A stretch of 64,000 bases of DNA. Origin: Streptomyces tailanensis (GTDB taxonomy: Bacteria > Actinomycetota > Actinomycetes > Streptomycetales > Streptomycetaceae). This document shows positions 34,331 to 42,750 of this stretch, one piece after another. Under the pieces are notes generated by a model. The model was not told the origin of the DNA, did no database searches, and was given only the letters and a program-made list of their open reading frames with translations. The DNA lies in the NCBI RefSeq assembly GCF_008386495.1, contig NZ_VTHJ01000008.1, positions 1 through 64,000 of the forward strand. Direction: 5' to 3'. Each line of letters opens with the position of its first letter. The first letter of the stretch is position 1. A program made the translations under genes and the position numbers.

Positions 34331-35161
34331 TTACTTGTACGTGATGTCAGAGGACTTGTACTTGCAGGTGGTTCCATAGGGGCCGCTACCGAGCGTCTTC
34401 GGTTCCTTGCCGGAGTTGTTGCCCTGGAACCGGGTGCACACCTTGAGCTTCTTGCCGGTGTCCCCGTGGATGCGGATCTTGGAGAGCGTGGCGGTGTCGC
34501 CGTAGTTCTGGTTGACGCCGACCAGCGACTTCCCGGGCGCGGTCGCGTCGATGTCGCTCAGCACGATCGTGCGCTTGTACTGCTTGCTGCAATTGCCGCA
34601 AGAGCGCACCAGCTTGCCGAAGTTGCTCACCTTGAAGCCGGTGATGCTGAGCTTCCCCGCGCCGTTGAACTGGAAGACCTTGTCCGAGGCCTTCCTCGCA
34701 CCGCCCCCGACGACCTTGTACACGGCCTTCGACGACTTGCTCTTGAAGCTCGCGGCGTCCTCGCCGACGTCCAGCCACCACACGTTCTTCAGCGTGCAAC
34801 TGCCCTTGCAGTGCACCCCGTCCGCGCCCGGGACGCCGATGATCACGTTCTTCAGCACGGCACCGTCGGCCAGCTCGAAGATCGGGTCCTGGCCCTCGTC
34901 CTGGCTGCCGTCGCCGAGCGCGCCCTTGCCGAAGAACTTCTTCAGCTTGCCGTCGTACGTACCCGAGACCTTGATCGTCGAGGAGACGGCCTTGCTGCCC
35001 TTGGCCGTGGGCCAGCTGGTGGCGGCGCCGGCGGTGGACAGCAGCGACGTCGTGGCGAACGCGGCGCCGGTGAGGCCGAGGGCGGCCACCGACGCGATCA
35101 CGGCCCGCCGCTTGGTGACCCGGCGGCGGTGCCGAACGCGCTGCTCTGCAGGTGCGGTCAT
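34331..35161 (-). CDS. secreted pectate lyase, PL3 family
   Basis: A 276-residue PL3 enzyme. A basic N-region precedes a signal ending STAGAAT. The compact beta-helix includes EGQDPIFELADGAVLKNVII, GVHCKGSCTLKNVWWLDVGE, DKVFQFNGAGKLSITGF and paired cysteines in SCGNCSKQYKR. Its small size and conserved DAASFK segment fit PL3 calcium-dependent pectate lyases. ATG 35161 has AAGGAT upstream. It lies 31 bases upstream of the PL4 start, so the two form a short operon. Confidence 0.88.
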   Translation of the reverse strand: MTAPAEQRVRHRRRVTKRRAVIASVAALGLTGAAFATTSLLSTAGAATSWPTAKGSKAVSSTIKVSGTYDGKLKKFFGKGALGDGSQDEGQDPIFELADGAVLKNVIIGVPGADGVHCKGSCTLKNVWWLDVGEDAASFKSKSSKAVYKVVGGGARKASDKVFQFNGAGKLSITGFKVSNFGKLVRSCGNCSKQYKRTIVLSDIDATAPGKSLVGVNQNYGDTATLSKIRIHGDTGKKLKVCTRFQGNNSGKEPKTLGSGPYGTTCKYKSSDITYK

Positions 35162-35244
35162 GTACCCGATCCTTGGTGGTGGTGACTCTTGCGACTCCTG
35201 GTCGCCACCGGTGCAGAAAGGGTTGCCGCGGCTACAGAACTTTT

Positions 35245-36123
35245 TTACGAATCGCCTGCGTCCGTCGAGTCGTTGTCGTCCTGGCCCTCGAAGTCGCCCG
35301 CCACCGCGAGGTCTTCGCCAGCAGCGTTCTCGGCCGTTGCTGCCATCGCGTAGCTGTCGTCGCCCGCGTCGCGGCCGCCGCGCTCGTGGTTGTACTGCCC
35401 GGCGAACACGAACTCGCCCTCCGGGACCGTACGGCCGTCCTTGAGCACCCAGGTGTAGACCAGGAAGCCGTCGTCCTCCGCGACCGTGAGGTCGAAGTCC
35501 TGCTCCGGCAGCGAGCGCCAGGCGCCGGCCGAGGTGACCCCGCCGGTCTGGGCGATCCGCAGCTGGACGGTGAGTGCGGTGAGCTCTTCGCTCGTCTTCA
35601 GGGTCAGGTTGCTCTGCGCCCAGAAGTCGTTGCTGTGCGGGTCGACCGAGCCGTCCGACCAGAGCGGGCCGTCCTCCTCGCCCGCCGAGGTGGACAGCTC
35701 CGGTGCCGGGGCCTTGGCGGTGGCCGACGGGGGGCTCGACGGCGTCGAGCGGGGCTCCTCCTTCGAGCCGCCACGGGTCGGGCTCGGGTCCGGGTCCGGC
35801 TGGACCGGCGCCCGGCTGGTCGCGGCGGGGGACTCGACCGGCGTCGGCGACACCGCGACGGTCTGGTCCGCCGGTTTCTCCTCGCCCTTCACCGCCGAGG
35901 CGACCGCGTAACCGCCGACCGCGAGCACGCCCGCGACCCCGGCGGTGGCGCTGACCACCCGCACCCAGGCCCACAGCGGTGGACGCGTCGCCTTCCGGCT
36001 GCGACGCTCCTCGGGGGCGGCCATACCGCGCTCGATGCGGGCCAGGATGCGGGCGCGATCGGGCTCGTGCGCCCCGGCCGACTCACGCAGCCGGGCACGC
36101 AGCTCCTCGTGCACGTCCCTCAT
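35245..36123 (-). CDS. membrane-anchored partner of the SigE-type sigma factor, unknown function
   Basis: A 292-residue protein with a cytoplasmic N-terminus (ELRARLRESAGAHEPDRARI), one membrane segment near residues 50-75 (VVSATAGVAGVLAVGGYAVA), a Pro/Ser/Thr-rich linker and an extracellular beta-rich domain containing LPEQDFDLTVAEDDGF and FAGQYNHERGG. Its ATG overlaps the sigma-factor stop as ATGA, the usual arrangement for an anti-sigma factor or signal receptor. The N-terminus lacks a zinc anti-sigma motif, so the role is inferred from coupling alone. Confidence 0.65.
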   Translation of the reverse strand: MRDVHEELRARLRESAGAHEPDRARILARIERGMAAPEERRSRKATRPPLWAWVRVVSATAGVAGVLAVGGYAVASAVKGEEKPADQTVAVSPTPVESPAATSRAPVQPDPDPSPTRGGSKEEPRSTPSSPPSATAKAPAPELSTSAGEEDGPLWSDGSVDPHSNDFWAQSNLTLKTSEELTALTVQLRIAQTGGVTSAGAWRSLPEQDFDLTVAEDDGFLVYTWVLKDGRTVPEGEFVFAGQYNHERGGRDAGDDSYAMAATAENAAGEDLAVAGDFEGQDDNDSTDAGDS

Positions 36124-36752
36124 CGGTCCCTTCCTCCGCTGCCCGGCACACCGGCGCCGGCCCTCCTCGCGCCCGGCACACCCGTACCGGCCACGCCCCC
36201 GCCCGTCACGCCCGCGCCCGTCATGCCGGCAGGCATACGGCGCGGCCCGTCCCCGGTGCCGAGGAGCTTCTGCAACTCGGCCATCCCCTTGGACGTCTGG
36301 CTCTTCACCGTACCGACAGAGACCCCGAGGGCGAGCGCCGTGTCCTTCTCCGAGAGATCGAAAGCATGCCGCAGCACCACACACGCCCGCTTGCGGAACG
36401 GCAGTCTGCGCAGCGCCGACTGGACGTCGACCACGCCGGCCACATCGGGATTCTCGGTCTTCTCCTCGCGCTGCGACCAGAACAGGGTGATCCTACGGCG
36501 CTCGCGGACCGCGCTGCGGATCCGGGTGCGCGCCAGATTGGCGACCACGCCACGGGCGTACGCCACCGGGTGGTCCGCCGAGCGGACCCGGTCCCAGCGG
36601 TGCCACATCGCGAGCAGCGCGTCCGCGGCCAGATCGTCGGCGGCGTCGGCCTCACCGGTCAACAGGTGTGCCAGACGGGACAGTTCGGCATAGTGCCGTT
36701 CGAAGAAGGCGTGAAACTCCACGGAGGCTGCGTCGTCGACGACAGTGCCCAC
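36120..36752 (-). CDS. ECF RNA polymerase sigma factor, SigE family
   Basis: A 210-residue sigma factor. Region 2 is FHAFFERHYAELSRLAHLLT with DDLAADALLAMWHRWDRV. Region 4 is LPFRKRACVVLRHAFDLSEK and ALALGVSVGTVKSQTSKGMA. A 40-residue Gly/Pro-rich tail follows. The start is GTG 36752 with GAGGAGAGAGG upstream. It is coupled to the membrane protein that follows. Confidence 0.88.
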   Translation of the reverse strand: MGTVVDDAASVEFHAFFERHYAELSRLAHLLTGEADAADDLAADALLAMWHRWDRVRSADHPVAYARGVVANLARTRIRSAVRERRRITLFWSQREEKTENPDVAGVVDVQSALRRLPFRKRACVVLRHAFDLSEKDTALALGVSVGTVKSQTSKGMAELQKLLGTGDGPRRMPAGMTGAGVTGGGVAGTGVPGARRAGAGVPGSGGRDR

Positions 36753-36804
36753 GGACGACCTCTCTCCTCGCTGCTCGTAGACACCCCGGGCGGAATGCCT
36801 GTGT

Positions 36805-36904
36805 ATGTCATGTGAATGACATGTGGGTGTCCGGGGGCGACCCGGACGAGATCCGGAAGAGTAGCAGTGATCGTGAAGGGCGTTCGTACGGGACTTCGAA
36901 CGCC
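36805..36904. promoter_or_regulatory. two inverted repeats between the sigma-factor gene and the purine permease gene
   Basis: ATGTCAT, GTGA, ATGACAT (36805-36822) is a perfect 7-base dyad close to the sigma-factor start. GGCGTTC at 36879-36885 and GAACGCC at 36898-36904 form a second 7-base dyad with a 12-base spacer, closer to the permease. The divergent region 36753-37021 holds no gene. Each dyad could serve the nearer gene. Confidence 0.4.
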
Positions 36905-37021
36905 GTCTTACAGGGCGAACTCCGATTCCGTAACACGGGGAAAACCTGAATAGGGTTCAACGGGGGAACAATTCAGCCAGCATCTGCGCGTAGAACGACA
37001 CACGTCCCTAGGAGTACCGCC

Positions 37022-38473
37022 ATGTCCGACGCACAGAAGGTGGCCGACCGGCAGAGCGCCGAGCCACCCGGGGCGAACAGCGTCGATCGCTTCTTCAGGA
37101 TCACCGCCCGCGGGTCCACCTTCGCCCGGGAGATACGCGGCGGCTTCGCCACCTTCTTCACGATGGCGTACATCCTTGTCCTGAATCCCATCATCCTCGG
37201 CAGCGCCAAGGACAAGTACGGGCACACCCTCGACGGGGCCGAACTCGTCACCGCCACCGCCCTCGTGGCCGCCGTGATGACGGTCATCATGGGCGTCGGT
37301 GGCAACCTGCCGCTCGCCCTCGCCGCGGGCCTCGGACTCAACGCGGTCGTCGCCTTCCAGATAGCCCCGCTGATGAGCTGGGCGGACGCGATGGGTCTGG
37401 TCGTCCTCGAAGGCCTGCTGATATGCGTACTGGTGGTAACCGGCCTGCGCGAGGCCGTCATGCACGCCATCCCGCAGCCGCTCAAGCAGGCGATCAGCGT
37501 CGGCATCGGCCTGTTCATCGCCTTCATCGGCTTCGTCGACGCCGGGTTCGTCAGCCGTATCCCGGACATCGCGAACACCACCGTCCCGGTCCAACTCGGC
37601 GCCACCGGCTCGCTGTCCGGCTGGCCCGTCCTGGTCTTCTGCCTCGGCGTGCTGCTGACCATCGCCCTGCTGGCCCGCAAGGTCAAGGGCGCGATCCTCA
37701 TCAGCATCCTGACCATGACGGTCGTTGCGATCGTGATCAACTCGGCGGCCGACATCAAGAGCTGGGGCCTGACCACCCCGAAGGTCCCCGAAGACATCGT
37801 CGCCGCCCCCGAGTTCGGGCTGATCGGCGACTTCAGCCTCTTCGGTGCGTTCGGCGAGACCACCGTCATCACGGTCGTCCTGCTGATCTTCACCCTGCTG
37901 CTGTCCGACTTCTTCGACACCATGGGCACGGTCGTCGGCATCACCGCCGAAGCCGGTCTGCTCGACGAGCAGGGCAAGGTCCCGAACCTCGGCCGCGTCC
38001 TCCTCATCGACGGCACCGCGGCCGTCGCGGGCGGTGCCGCCTCCTCGTCCTCGGCGACCTCCTACATCGAGTCCGCCGCCGGTGTCGGTGAGGGCGCGCG
38101 CACCGGCTTCTCGAATCTGATCACCGGCGGCCTCTTCGCGGTCGCCCTCTTCCTGACCCCGCTGCTGACCATCGTCCCGATGCAGGCCGCCGCCCCCGCG
38201 CTCGTCGCCGTCGGCTTCCTGATGATGACCCAGGTCAAGCACATCGACTGGGACAAGTACGAGATCGCCATCCCCGCGTTCCTGACCATCGCCGTGATGC
38301 CGTTCACCTACTCCATCACCAACGGCATCGGCGCCGGCTTCCTCGCGTTTGTCCTGATCAAGACGGTCCTCGGCAAGGCGAAGGAGGTCCACTGGCTGCT
38401 GTGGGGCACCTCGGCGCTGTTCCTGGTGTACTTCGCGATCAACCCGATCCAGCAGCTGTTCGGGGTCAAGTAG
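37022..38473 (+). CDS. NCS2 family purine permease, AzgA type
   Basis: A 483-residue transporter with about 13 membrane segments. GGFATFFTMAYILVLNPIIL is the conserved first-helix region, GLGLNAVVAF and FFDTMGTVVGITAEAGLLDE are family signatures, and SSSSATSYIESAAGVGEGAR is the AzgA motif. It imports hypoxanthine, guanine or adenine by proton symport. It is monocistronic, with a strong terminator directly after. Confidence 0.92.
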   Translation: MSDAQKVADRQSAEPPGANSVDRFFRITARGSTFAREIRGGFATFFTMAYILVLNPIILGSAKDKYGHTLDGAELVTATALVAAVMTVIMGVGGNLPLALAAGLGLNAVVAFQIAPLMSWADAMGLVVLEGLLICVLVVTGLREAVMHAIPQPLKQAISVGIGLFIAFIGFVDAGFVSRIPDIANTTVPVQLGATGSLSGWPVLVFCLGVLLTIALLARKVKGAILISILTMTVVAIVINSAADIKSWGLTTPKVPEDIVAAPEFGLIGDFSLFGAFGETTVITVVLLIFTLLLSDFFDTMGTVVGITAEAGLLDEQGKVPNLGRVLLIDGTAAVAGGAASSSSATSYIESAAGVGEGARTGFSNLITGGLFAVALFLTPLLTIVPMQAAAPALVAVGFLMMTQVKHIDWDKYEIAIPAFLTIAVMPFTYSITNGIGAGFLAFVLIKTVLGKAKEVHWLLWGTSALFLVYFAINPIQQLFGVK

Positions 38474-38477
38474 GCGA

Positions 38478-38516
38478 AAGGCCGCCCCCCGGGGGGAGAG
38501 GGGCGGCCCTTCCTTT
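38478..38516 (+). terminator. intrinsic terminator after the purine permease
   Basis: AAGGCCGCCCC and GGGGCGGCCCTT form a GC-rich stem around an 11-base loop, followed by CCTTTATT. It is placed 5 bases after the stop codon. Confidence 0.8.
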
Positions 38517-38544
38517 ATTCAGATGGCTTTCGCGCGGCGGAGGT

Positions 38545-39283
38545 TCACTGCTCCAACGCCGCCTGCATCACAGCCTTGGCGACCGGCGCGGCCAGACCGT
38601 TGCCGCTGACCTCTGAGCGCGCCGCGTCGGACTGCTCCACGACGACCGCGACGGCGACCTCCTTGCCGTCGGCCTTCCCATACGACGTGAACCAGGCGTA
38701 CGACGTCTTGCTGTTGTTCTCGCCGTGCTGGGCGGTGCCGGTCCTGCCGCCCACGATCGCCCCGCTGATCTGCGCGTTCGTGCCCGTGCCGTCCTCGACG
38801 ACCGTCTGCATCGCCGACTGCAACTGCTCGGCGGTGGAGGAGCTGACAATCTCCTTGGTCTCGGCCCCGGAGTCGTAGTCCTCCAGCGCATCGCCGCCGC
38901 TATCGGTGATCTGCGCCACCATGTGCGGCGAGACCGGCTTGCCGCCGCCCGCGATCGCCGCCGACACCATGGCCATCTGCAGCGGGGTCGCCGTGACGTC
39001 GTACTGCAGCGACCCTTCCGGCCGCAGGAGCAAGTACGGGACTCGCTCGGGTTGTTGGCGACTCGGTTGTCGCCCCCAACTGGGCACTGAGCGTGCCAGG
39101 TGCATTACGGAGTGATGCGCCGGTGCTCAGCATCGCCGGGCCGAGGATGCGCTTCACCACCGCCGTAAACAGGGGGTGCGCTGGGCAAGATCAGAGGTGG
39201 AAGCGCACCCACGTCGCCCGTACGGGCAGAGCGAGCACGAGCGGCAGTGAGAAGACGGCGCTGCGCCTGATCGTCTTGTTCAT
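38545..39283 (-). pseudogene. penicillin-binding protein (PbpA/FtsI-like) with a large internal deletion
   Basis: Reading in reverse, 39283-39191 encodes MNKTIRRSAVFSLPLVLALP and then RATWV, the membrane anchor that starts Streptomyces class B PBPs. From about 39010 to 38545 the transpeptidase C-terminus is present: YDVTATPLQMAMVSAAIA, GAIVGGRTGTAQHGE (the KTG box as RTG) and AVAVVVEQSDAARSEVSGNG. NNPSES near 39050 is in another frame. Roughly 300 residues, including the SxxK serine region, are missing, so no active enzyme can be made. Confidence 0.78.
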
Positions 39284-39387
39284 CCCACTCAGGCAGACGG
39301 GCGGGATGTGATCAATCGTTCCCTTCCGTCCGGTTTCTCGTGGGGTCCTCATGAACCCGGGGGTCGCCGGGAGCCCGAGAAACCGGC

Positions 39388-40161
39388 TCACAGCCTCCGC
39401 GTCGCCAGCGTCAGCCGGTCGCGCGCGTCGAAGAGGGCGTCCTTGACCAGCTGTTCGTGGGCCGGGGTCAGCCGGGCCACCGGGACGGAGCAGCTGATGG
39501 CGTCGCGGGCCGGCGTGCGGTACGGGATCGCCACGCCGAAGCAGCGCAGGCCCAGCGTGTTCTCCTCGCGGTCGACGGCGAAGCCCTGCTCGCGGACCTG
39601 GCGGAGCTCCTCGATGAGCTGCTCGCGGTCGGTGATGGTGTGCTCGGTCAGCGCCGGGAGGGTCTCCGGGAGCATCTTGCGGACCTGCTCGTCGGTGTGG
39701 GTCGCCAGGAGCGCCTTGCCGAGCGAGGTTGAGTGGGCGGGCAGCCGTCGGCCGACCCGGGTGAAGGGGCGCAGGTAGTGCTGGGACTGGCGGGTGGCGA
39801 GGTAGACGACGTTCGTGCCGTCGAGCCGGGCCAGGTGGATGGTCTCGGTGGTGTCGTCCGAGAGCCGGTCGAGCGTGGGCCGCGCCAGCGCGACCACCTC
39901 GTCACCGTCGATGTACGACGTACCGACGAGGAGCGCCCGTACGCCGATGCCGTACCGCGTGCCCGTCGCGTCCGTCTCGACCCAGCCGAGCTCCACGAGG
40001 GTGCGAAGGAGCATGTAGAGGCTGGACTTGGGGTAGCCGACGGCCTCCTGGACCGCGGCGAGGGAGTGCATACCTGGGCGGCCGGCGAAGTATTCCAGCA
40101 GCTCAACCGTCCGCACCGCGGACTTGACCTGCGCCCCGCCCCCCGTCTCGCCAGCCGACAT
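39388..40161 (-). CDS. IclR family transcriptional regulator
   Basis: A 257-residue IclR protein. The N-terminal winged helix is KSAVRTVELLEYFAG with YPKSSLYMLLRTLVELGWVE. The C-terminal effector domain has LPAHSTSLGKALLATHTDEQ and CSVPVARLTP. ATG 40161 with AAGGG just before it is preferred; the open frame upstream is shadow. It is divergent from the semialdehyde dehydrogenase gene, with a perfect inverted repeat between them, so it probably controls that gene in response to a sugar acid. Confidence 0.88.
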   Translation of the reverse strand: MSAGETGGGAQVKSAVRTVELLEYFAGRPGMHSLAAVQEAVGYPKSSLYMLLRTLVELGWVETDATGTRYGIGVRALLVGTSYIDGDEVVALARPTLDRLSDDTTETIHLARLDGTNVVYLATRQSQHYLRPFTRVGRRLPAHSTSLGKALLATHTDEQVRKMLPETLPALTEHTITDREQLIEELRQVREQGFAVDREENTLGLRCFGVAIPYRTPARDAISCSVPVARLTPAHEQLVKDALFDARDRLTLATRRL

Positions 40162-40220
40162 CGCCCTTGACCCCTTCGTTCGACGGGAAATAGTCTCGAC
40201 AGCATATTCACCATCAGAGA

Positions 40221-40244
40221 CGGCGTTCAGCATATCGAACGCCG
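40221..40244. promoter_or_regulatory. perfect inverted repeat in the IclR/dehydrogenase divergent region
   Basis: CGGCGTTC, eight bases (AGCATATC), then GAACGCCG form a perfect dyad 29 bases before the dehydrogenase start and 60 bases before the IclR start. Spacing and position suit an IclR-type operator. Confidence 0.6.
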
Positions 40245-40272
40245 CTGATGCAAGCACTTGAAGGGACCCGCG

Positions 40273-41802
40273 GTGGCAGCAGCACCAGTCTGGAGTGTCG
40301 ACCCCCGTACCGGGAAGCAGCGTGAGCAGGTTGCGGTGGAGGCCACAACCCAGGAGGTGGACGCCGCCGTCCGCGCGGCGCACGCCGCCCGGGGTGCCCT
40401 CGCCGACCGCACGGTCCGCGCGGCCTTCCTGCGCACCGCCGCCGACCAGCTCCAGGCGGCCAAGGACCAGCTCGTCGAGGTCGCCGACGCCGAGACCGCG
40501 CTCGGCCCGGTCCGGCTCACCGGCGAGCTCGCCCGCACCAGCTACCAGCTGCGGGCCTTCGCCGACATCGTCGACGAGGGCGCCTTCCTCGACGTGGTGA
40601 TCAACCACCCCGACGACACCGCCACCCCGCCCATCCCCGACCTGCGCCGCTACAAGGTCCCGCTGGGCGTCGTCGCCGTCTACTCGGCCTCCAACTTCCC
40701 CTTCGCCTTCTCCGTCCCCGGCGGCGACACGGCGAGCGCGCTGGCCGCCGGGTGCCCGGTGGTCGTCAAGGCCCACCCCGACCACCCGGCCCTGTCCGAG
40801 CTGGTCGCGATCGTGCTGCGCCGCGCCGCGGCCGAGCACGGCATCCCCGAGGGCGTCCTCGGCCTCGTCCACGGCTTCGAGGCGGGCGTCGAGCTGGTCA
40901 AGCACCCGCTTGTCACGGCCGCCGGGTTCACCGGTTCCGTACGCGGCGGCCGGGCCCTCTTCGACGCGGCGGCCGCGCGGCCGGTGCCGATCCCGTTCCA
41001 CGGCGAGCTGGGCTCGCTGAACCCGGTCCTCATCACGGAGGCCGCGGCGGTCGAGCGCGCCGAGGCGATCGGTGCGGGGCTGGCCGGCTCCATGACACTG
41101 GGTGTCGGTCAGTTCTGCGTGAAGCCCGGCCTGGTGCTGGCGCCGGCCGGCCCCGCGGGCGACCAGCTGGTGAAGTCCCTGACCGACGCGGTCAGCGCCG
41201 TCGACGCCGGCGTCCTGCTCGACCACCGGATGCGCGACAACTTCGTCGCCGGTGTCGCCGAGCGCGCCGAGCTTCCCGACGTGGAGTCGCCGGTGACGGC
41301 CGGCTCGGGCGGCGAGCACACCGTCAGCCCCGGGTTCCTCACCGTCCCCGCCGGCAAGCTGGCGGCCGAGGGCGAGCACGACCTGCTCCTCGAGGAGTGC
41401 TTCGGGCCGCTCACGATCGTGGCGCGCTACGAGGACGAGGACGAGGCCAAGTCCGTACTGTCCCGCCTGCCGGGCAACCTCACGGCCACGGTGCACGTGT
41501 CCGGCGAGGAGGCCGCCGGCGAGGGGCGTGGACCGGAGCTGCTGGCCGAGCTGACGCCGCTGGCCGGGCGTGTGCTGGTCAATGGGTGGCCGACGGGTGT
41601 GGCTGTGGCTCCGGCCCAGCACCACGGTGGGCCGTACCCGGCGACGACTTCCACGTCCACGTCCGTGGGCGGTACGGCCATTGAGCGGTGGCTGCGGCCG
41701 GTGGCTTATCAGGGGGCGCCCGAGGCGCTGCTGCCGCCGGAGCTGAAGGACGACAATCCGCTGGGGCTGCCGCGCAGGTTCAACGGCCGTCTGGAGCGGT
41801 AG
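40273..41802 (+). CDS. aldehyde dehydrogenase, alpha-ketoglutarate semialdehyde dehydrogenase type
   Basis: A 509-residue NAD(P)-dependent ALDH. YSASNFPFAFSVPGGDTASA, PVVVKAHPDHP (cofactor lysine), FHGELGSLNPV (general-base Glu) and TLGVGQFCVKPG (nucleophile Cys) match the 2,5-dioxovalerate dehydrogenase subgroup, which carries the FCVKPG motif. GTG 40273 with GAAGGGA upstream is preferred over the TTG at 40258. The enzyme would make alpha-ketoglutarate from the semialdehyde formed in pentonate, glucarate or hydroxyproline breakdown, linking it in function to 3859-6497. Confidence 0.86.
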   Translation: MAAAPVWSVDPRTGKQREQVAVEATTQEVDAAVRAAHAARGALADRTVRAAFLRTAADQLQAAKDQLVEVADAETALGPVRLTGELARTSYQLRAFADIVDEGAFLDVVINHPDDTATPPIPDLRRYKVPLGVVAVYSASNFPFAFSVPGGDTASALAAGCPVVVKAHPDHPALSELVAIVLRRAAAEHGIPEGVLGLVHGFEAGVELVKHPLVTAAGFTGSVRGGRALFDAAAARPVPIPFHGELGSLNPVLITEAAAVERAEAIGAGLAGSMTLGVGQFCVKPGLVLAPAGPAGDQLVKSLTDAVSAVDAGVLLDHRMRDNFVAGVAERAELPDVESPVTAGSGGEHTVSPGFLTVPAGKLAAEGEHDLLLEECFGPLTIVARYEDEDEAKSVLSRLPGNLTATVHVSGEEAAGEGRGPELLAELTPLAGRVLVNGWPTGVAVAPAQHHGGPYPATTSTSTSVGGTAIERWLRPVAYQGAPEALLPPELKDDNPLGLPRRFNGRLER

Positions 41803-41819
41803 CGCTCTGCGGTAGCGCC

Positions 41820-41865
41820 GTAGGGGCGTGGGTGTTTCCCCGCGCCCCTTAAGGCCTGCTGTAGT
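41820..41865. repeat. short copy of the intergenic repeat
   Basis: TTTCCCCGCGCCCCTTAAGG is the end of the recurrent repeat unit (compare 6521 in inverse). It lies between the dehydrogenase gene and the DUF1349 gene. Confidence 0.5.
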
Positions 41866-41891
41866 TGGCCGGGAGCTGTAAGAATCGCCCA

Positions 41892-42500
41892 ATGGACCTC
41901 GAAATTCCCGAACTCCCGTTCCCGCTCCGCACATACGGCCCCGACGGGCACTGGTCCTATGAGGACGGGGTGCTCACCGGCTGGGCCGGTGCACGGCAGG
42001 ACCGGTTCGTTCCCCCCACCGACGAGGGGCTGGACCCCGCTACGGACGCGCCCAGGCTGTTGGGGGCGCCTGAGGGGGACTTTCAGCTGATGGCCCGTGT
42101 CACGGTGGGCTTCGCCGCCGGGTTCGACGCGGGGGTGCTGTATGTCCATGTGGGGGAGAGGGCCTGGGCGAAGCTCTGTCTGGAGTACTCGCCGGATGTG
42201 CCGACCGTGTGCACGGTGGTCACCCGGGGGCACTCCGACGACGCCAACTCCTTCACGGTGGAGGGAAGTTCGGTGTGGCTGCGGGTCAGCCGCACCGGCC
42301 GGGCCTTTGCCTTCCACGCCTCACGCGACGGCAAACAGTGGACCTTCGTCCGGCTCTTCACCCTCGCCGGCGAGAAGGAGAGCGGCGCCGCCCTCGTCGG
42401 CTTCATGACCCAGTCCCCGATGGGCGAGGGCTGCGTGGTCACGTACGAAGAGATCGAGTTCCGCCCGAACTGGCCGCAGGACCTGAGAAACGGCAGCTGA
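41892..42500 (+). CDS. DUF1349 domain protein
   Basis: A 202-residue cytoplasmic beta-sandwich (concanavalin-like) protein. Typical segments are DFQLMARVTVGFAAGFDAGV, ERAWAKLCLEYSPD, SVWLRVSRTGRAFAFHASRD, GKQWTFVRLF and VGFMTQSPMGEGC. The fold suggests carbohydrate binding, but bacterial DUF1349 proteins have no agreed role. ATG 41892 fits the family start. Confidence 0.8.
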   Translation: MDLEIPELPFPLRTYGPDGHWSYEDGVLTGWAGARQDRFVPPTDEGLDPATDAPRLLGAPEGDFQLMARVTVGFAAGFDAGVLYVHVGERAWAKLCLEYSPDVPTVCTVVTRGHSDDANSFTVEGSSVWLRVSRTGRAFAFHASRDGKQWTFVRLFTLAGEKESGAALVGFMTQSPMGEGCVVTYEEIEFRPNWPQDLRNGS

Positions 42501-42690
42501 GCGCCCCTTCAGGGGCGCGGGGCTGTATCAATATGCGGCTCCGCCGCGTGGGCGCGAACAACCCCCACCCACCCGCACCCGCCAATGCAACCGATTGGAC
42601 CGAGCTCTCCCGCGGGGGTCGAAGGGGCGGAGCCCCTGGGGATGATGGGGGTCCCCCGCTCGAGCGAAGTCGAGAGTGGGGGAGGGCAGG
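42501..42690. repeat. cluster of intergenic repeat units
   Basis: GCGCCCCTTCAGGGGCGCGG followed by GGCTGTATCAATATGCGGCT is the inverse of the units at 8728 and 17024. After a spacer, GATGATGGGGGTCCCCCGCT then CGAGCGAAGTCGAGAG is the inverse of the unit at 8686. The stretch has several strong hairpins and no credible gene. Confidence 0.65.
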
Positions 42691-42750
42691 GGCGGCGTGG
42701 GCGAAACAGCTCCCCGGAACCACGCCGCCCCCAGCCACGTCCTCACCGGC

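Noticed and set aside
39388..41934. An 848-codon minus-strand frame extending the IclR gene
   Set aside because: Only the last 257 codons carry IclR sequence. The rest is antisense to the dehydrogenase gene.
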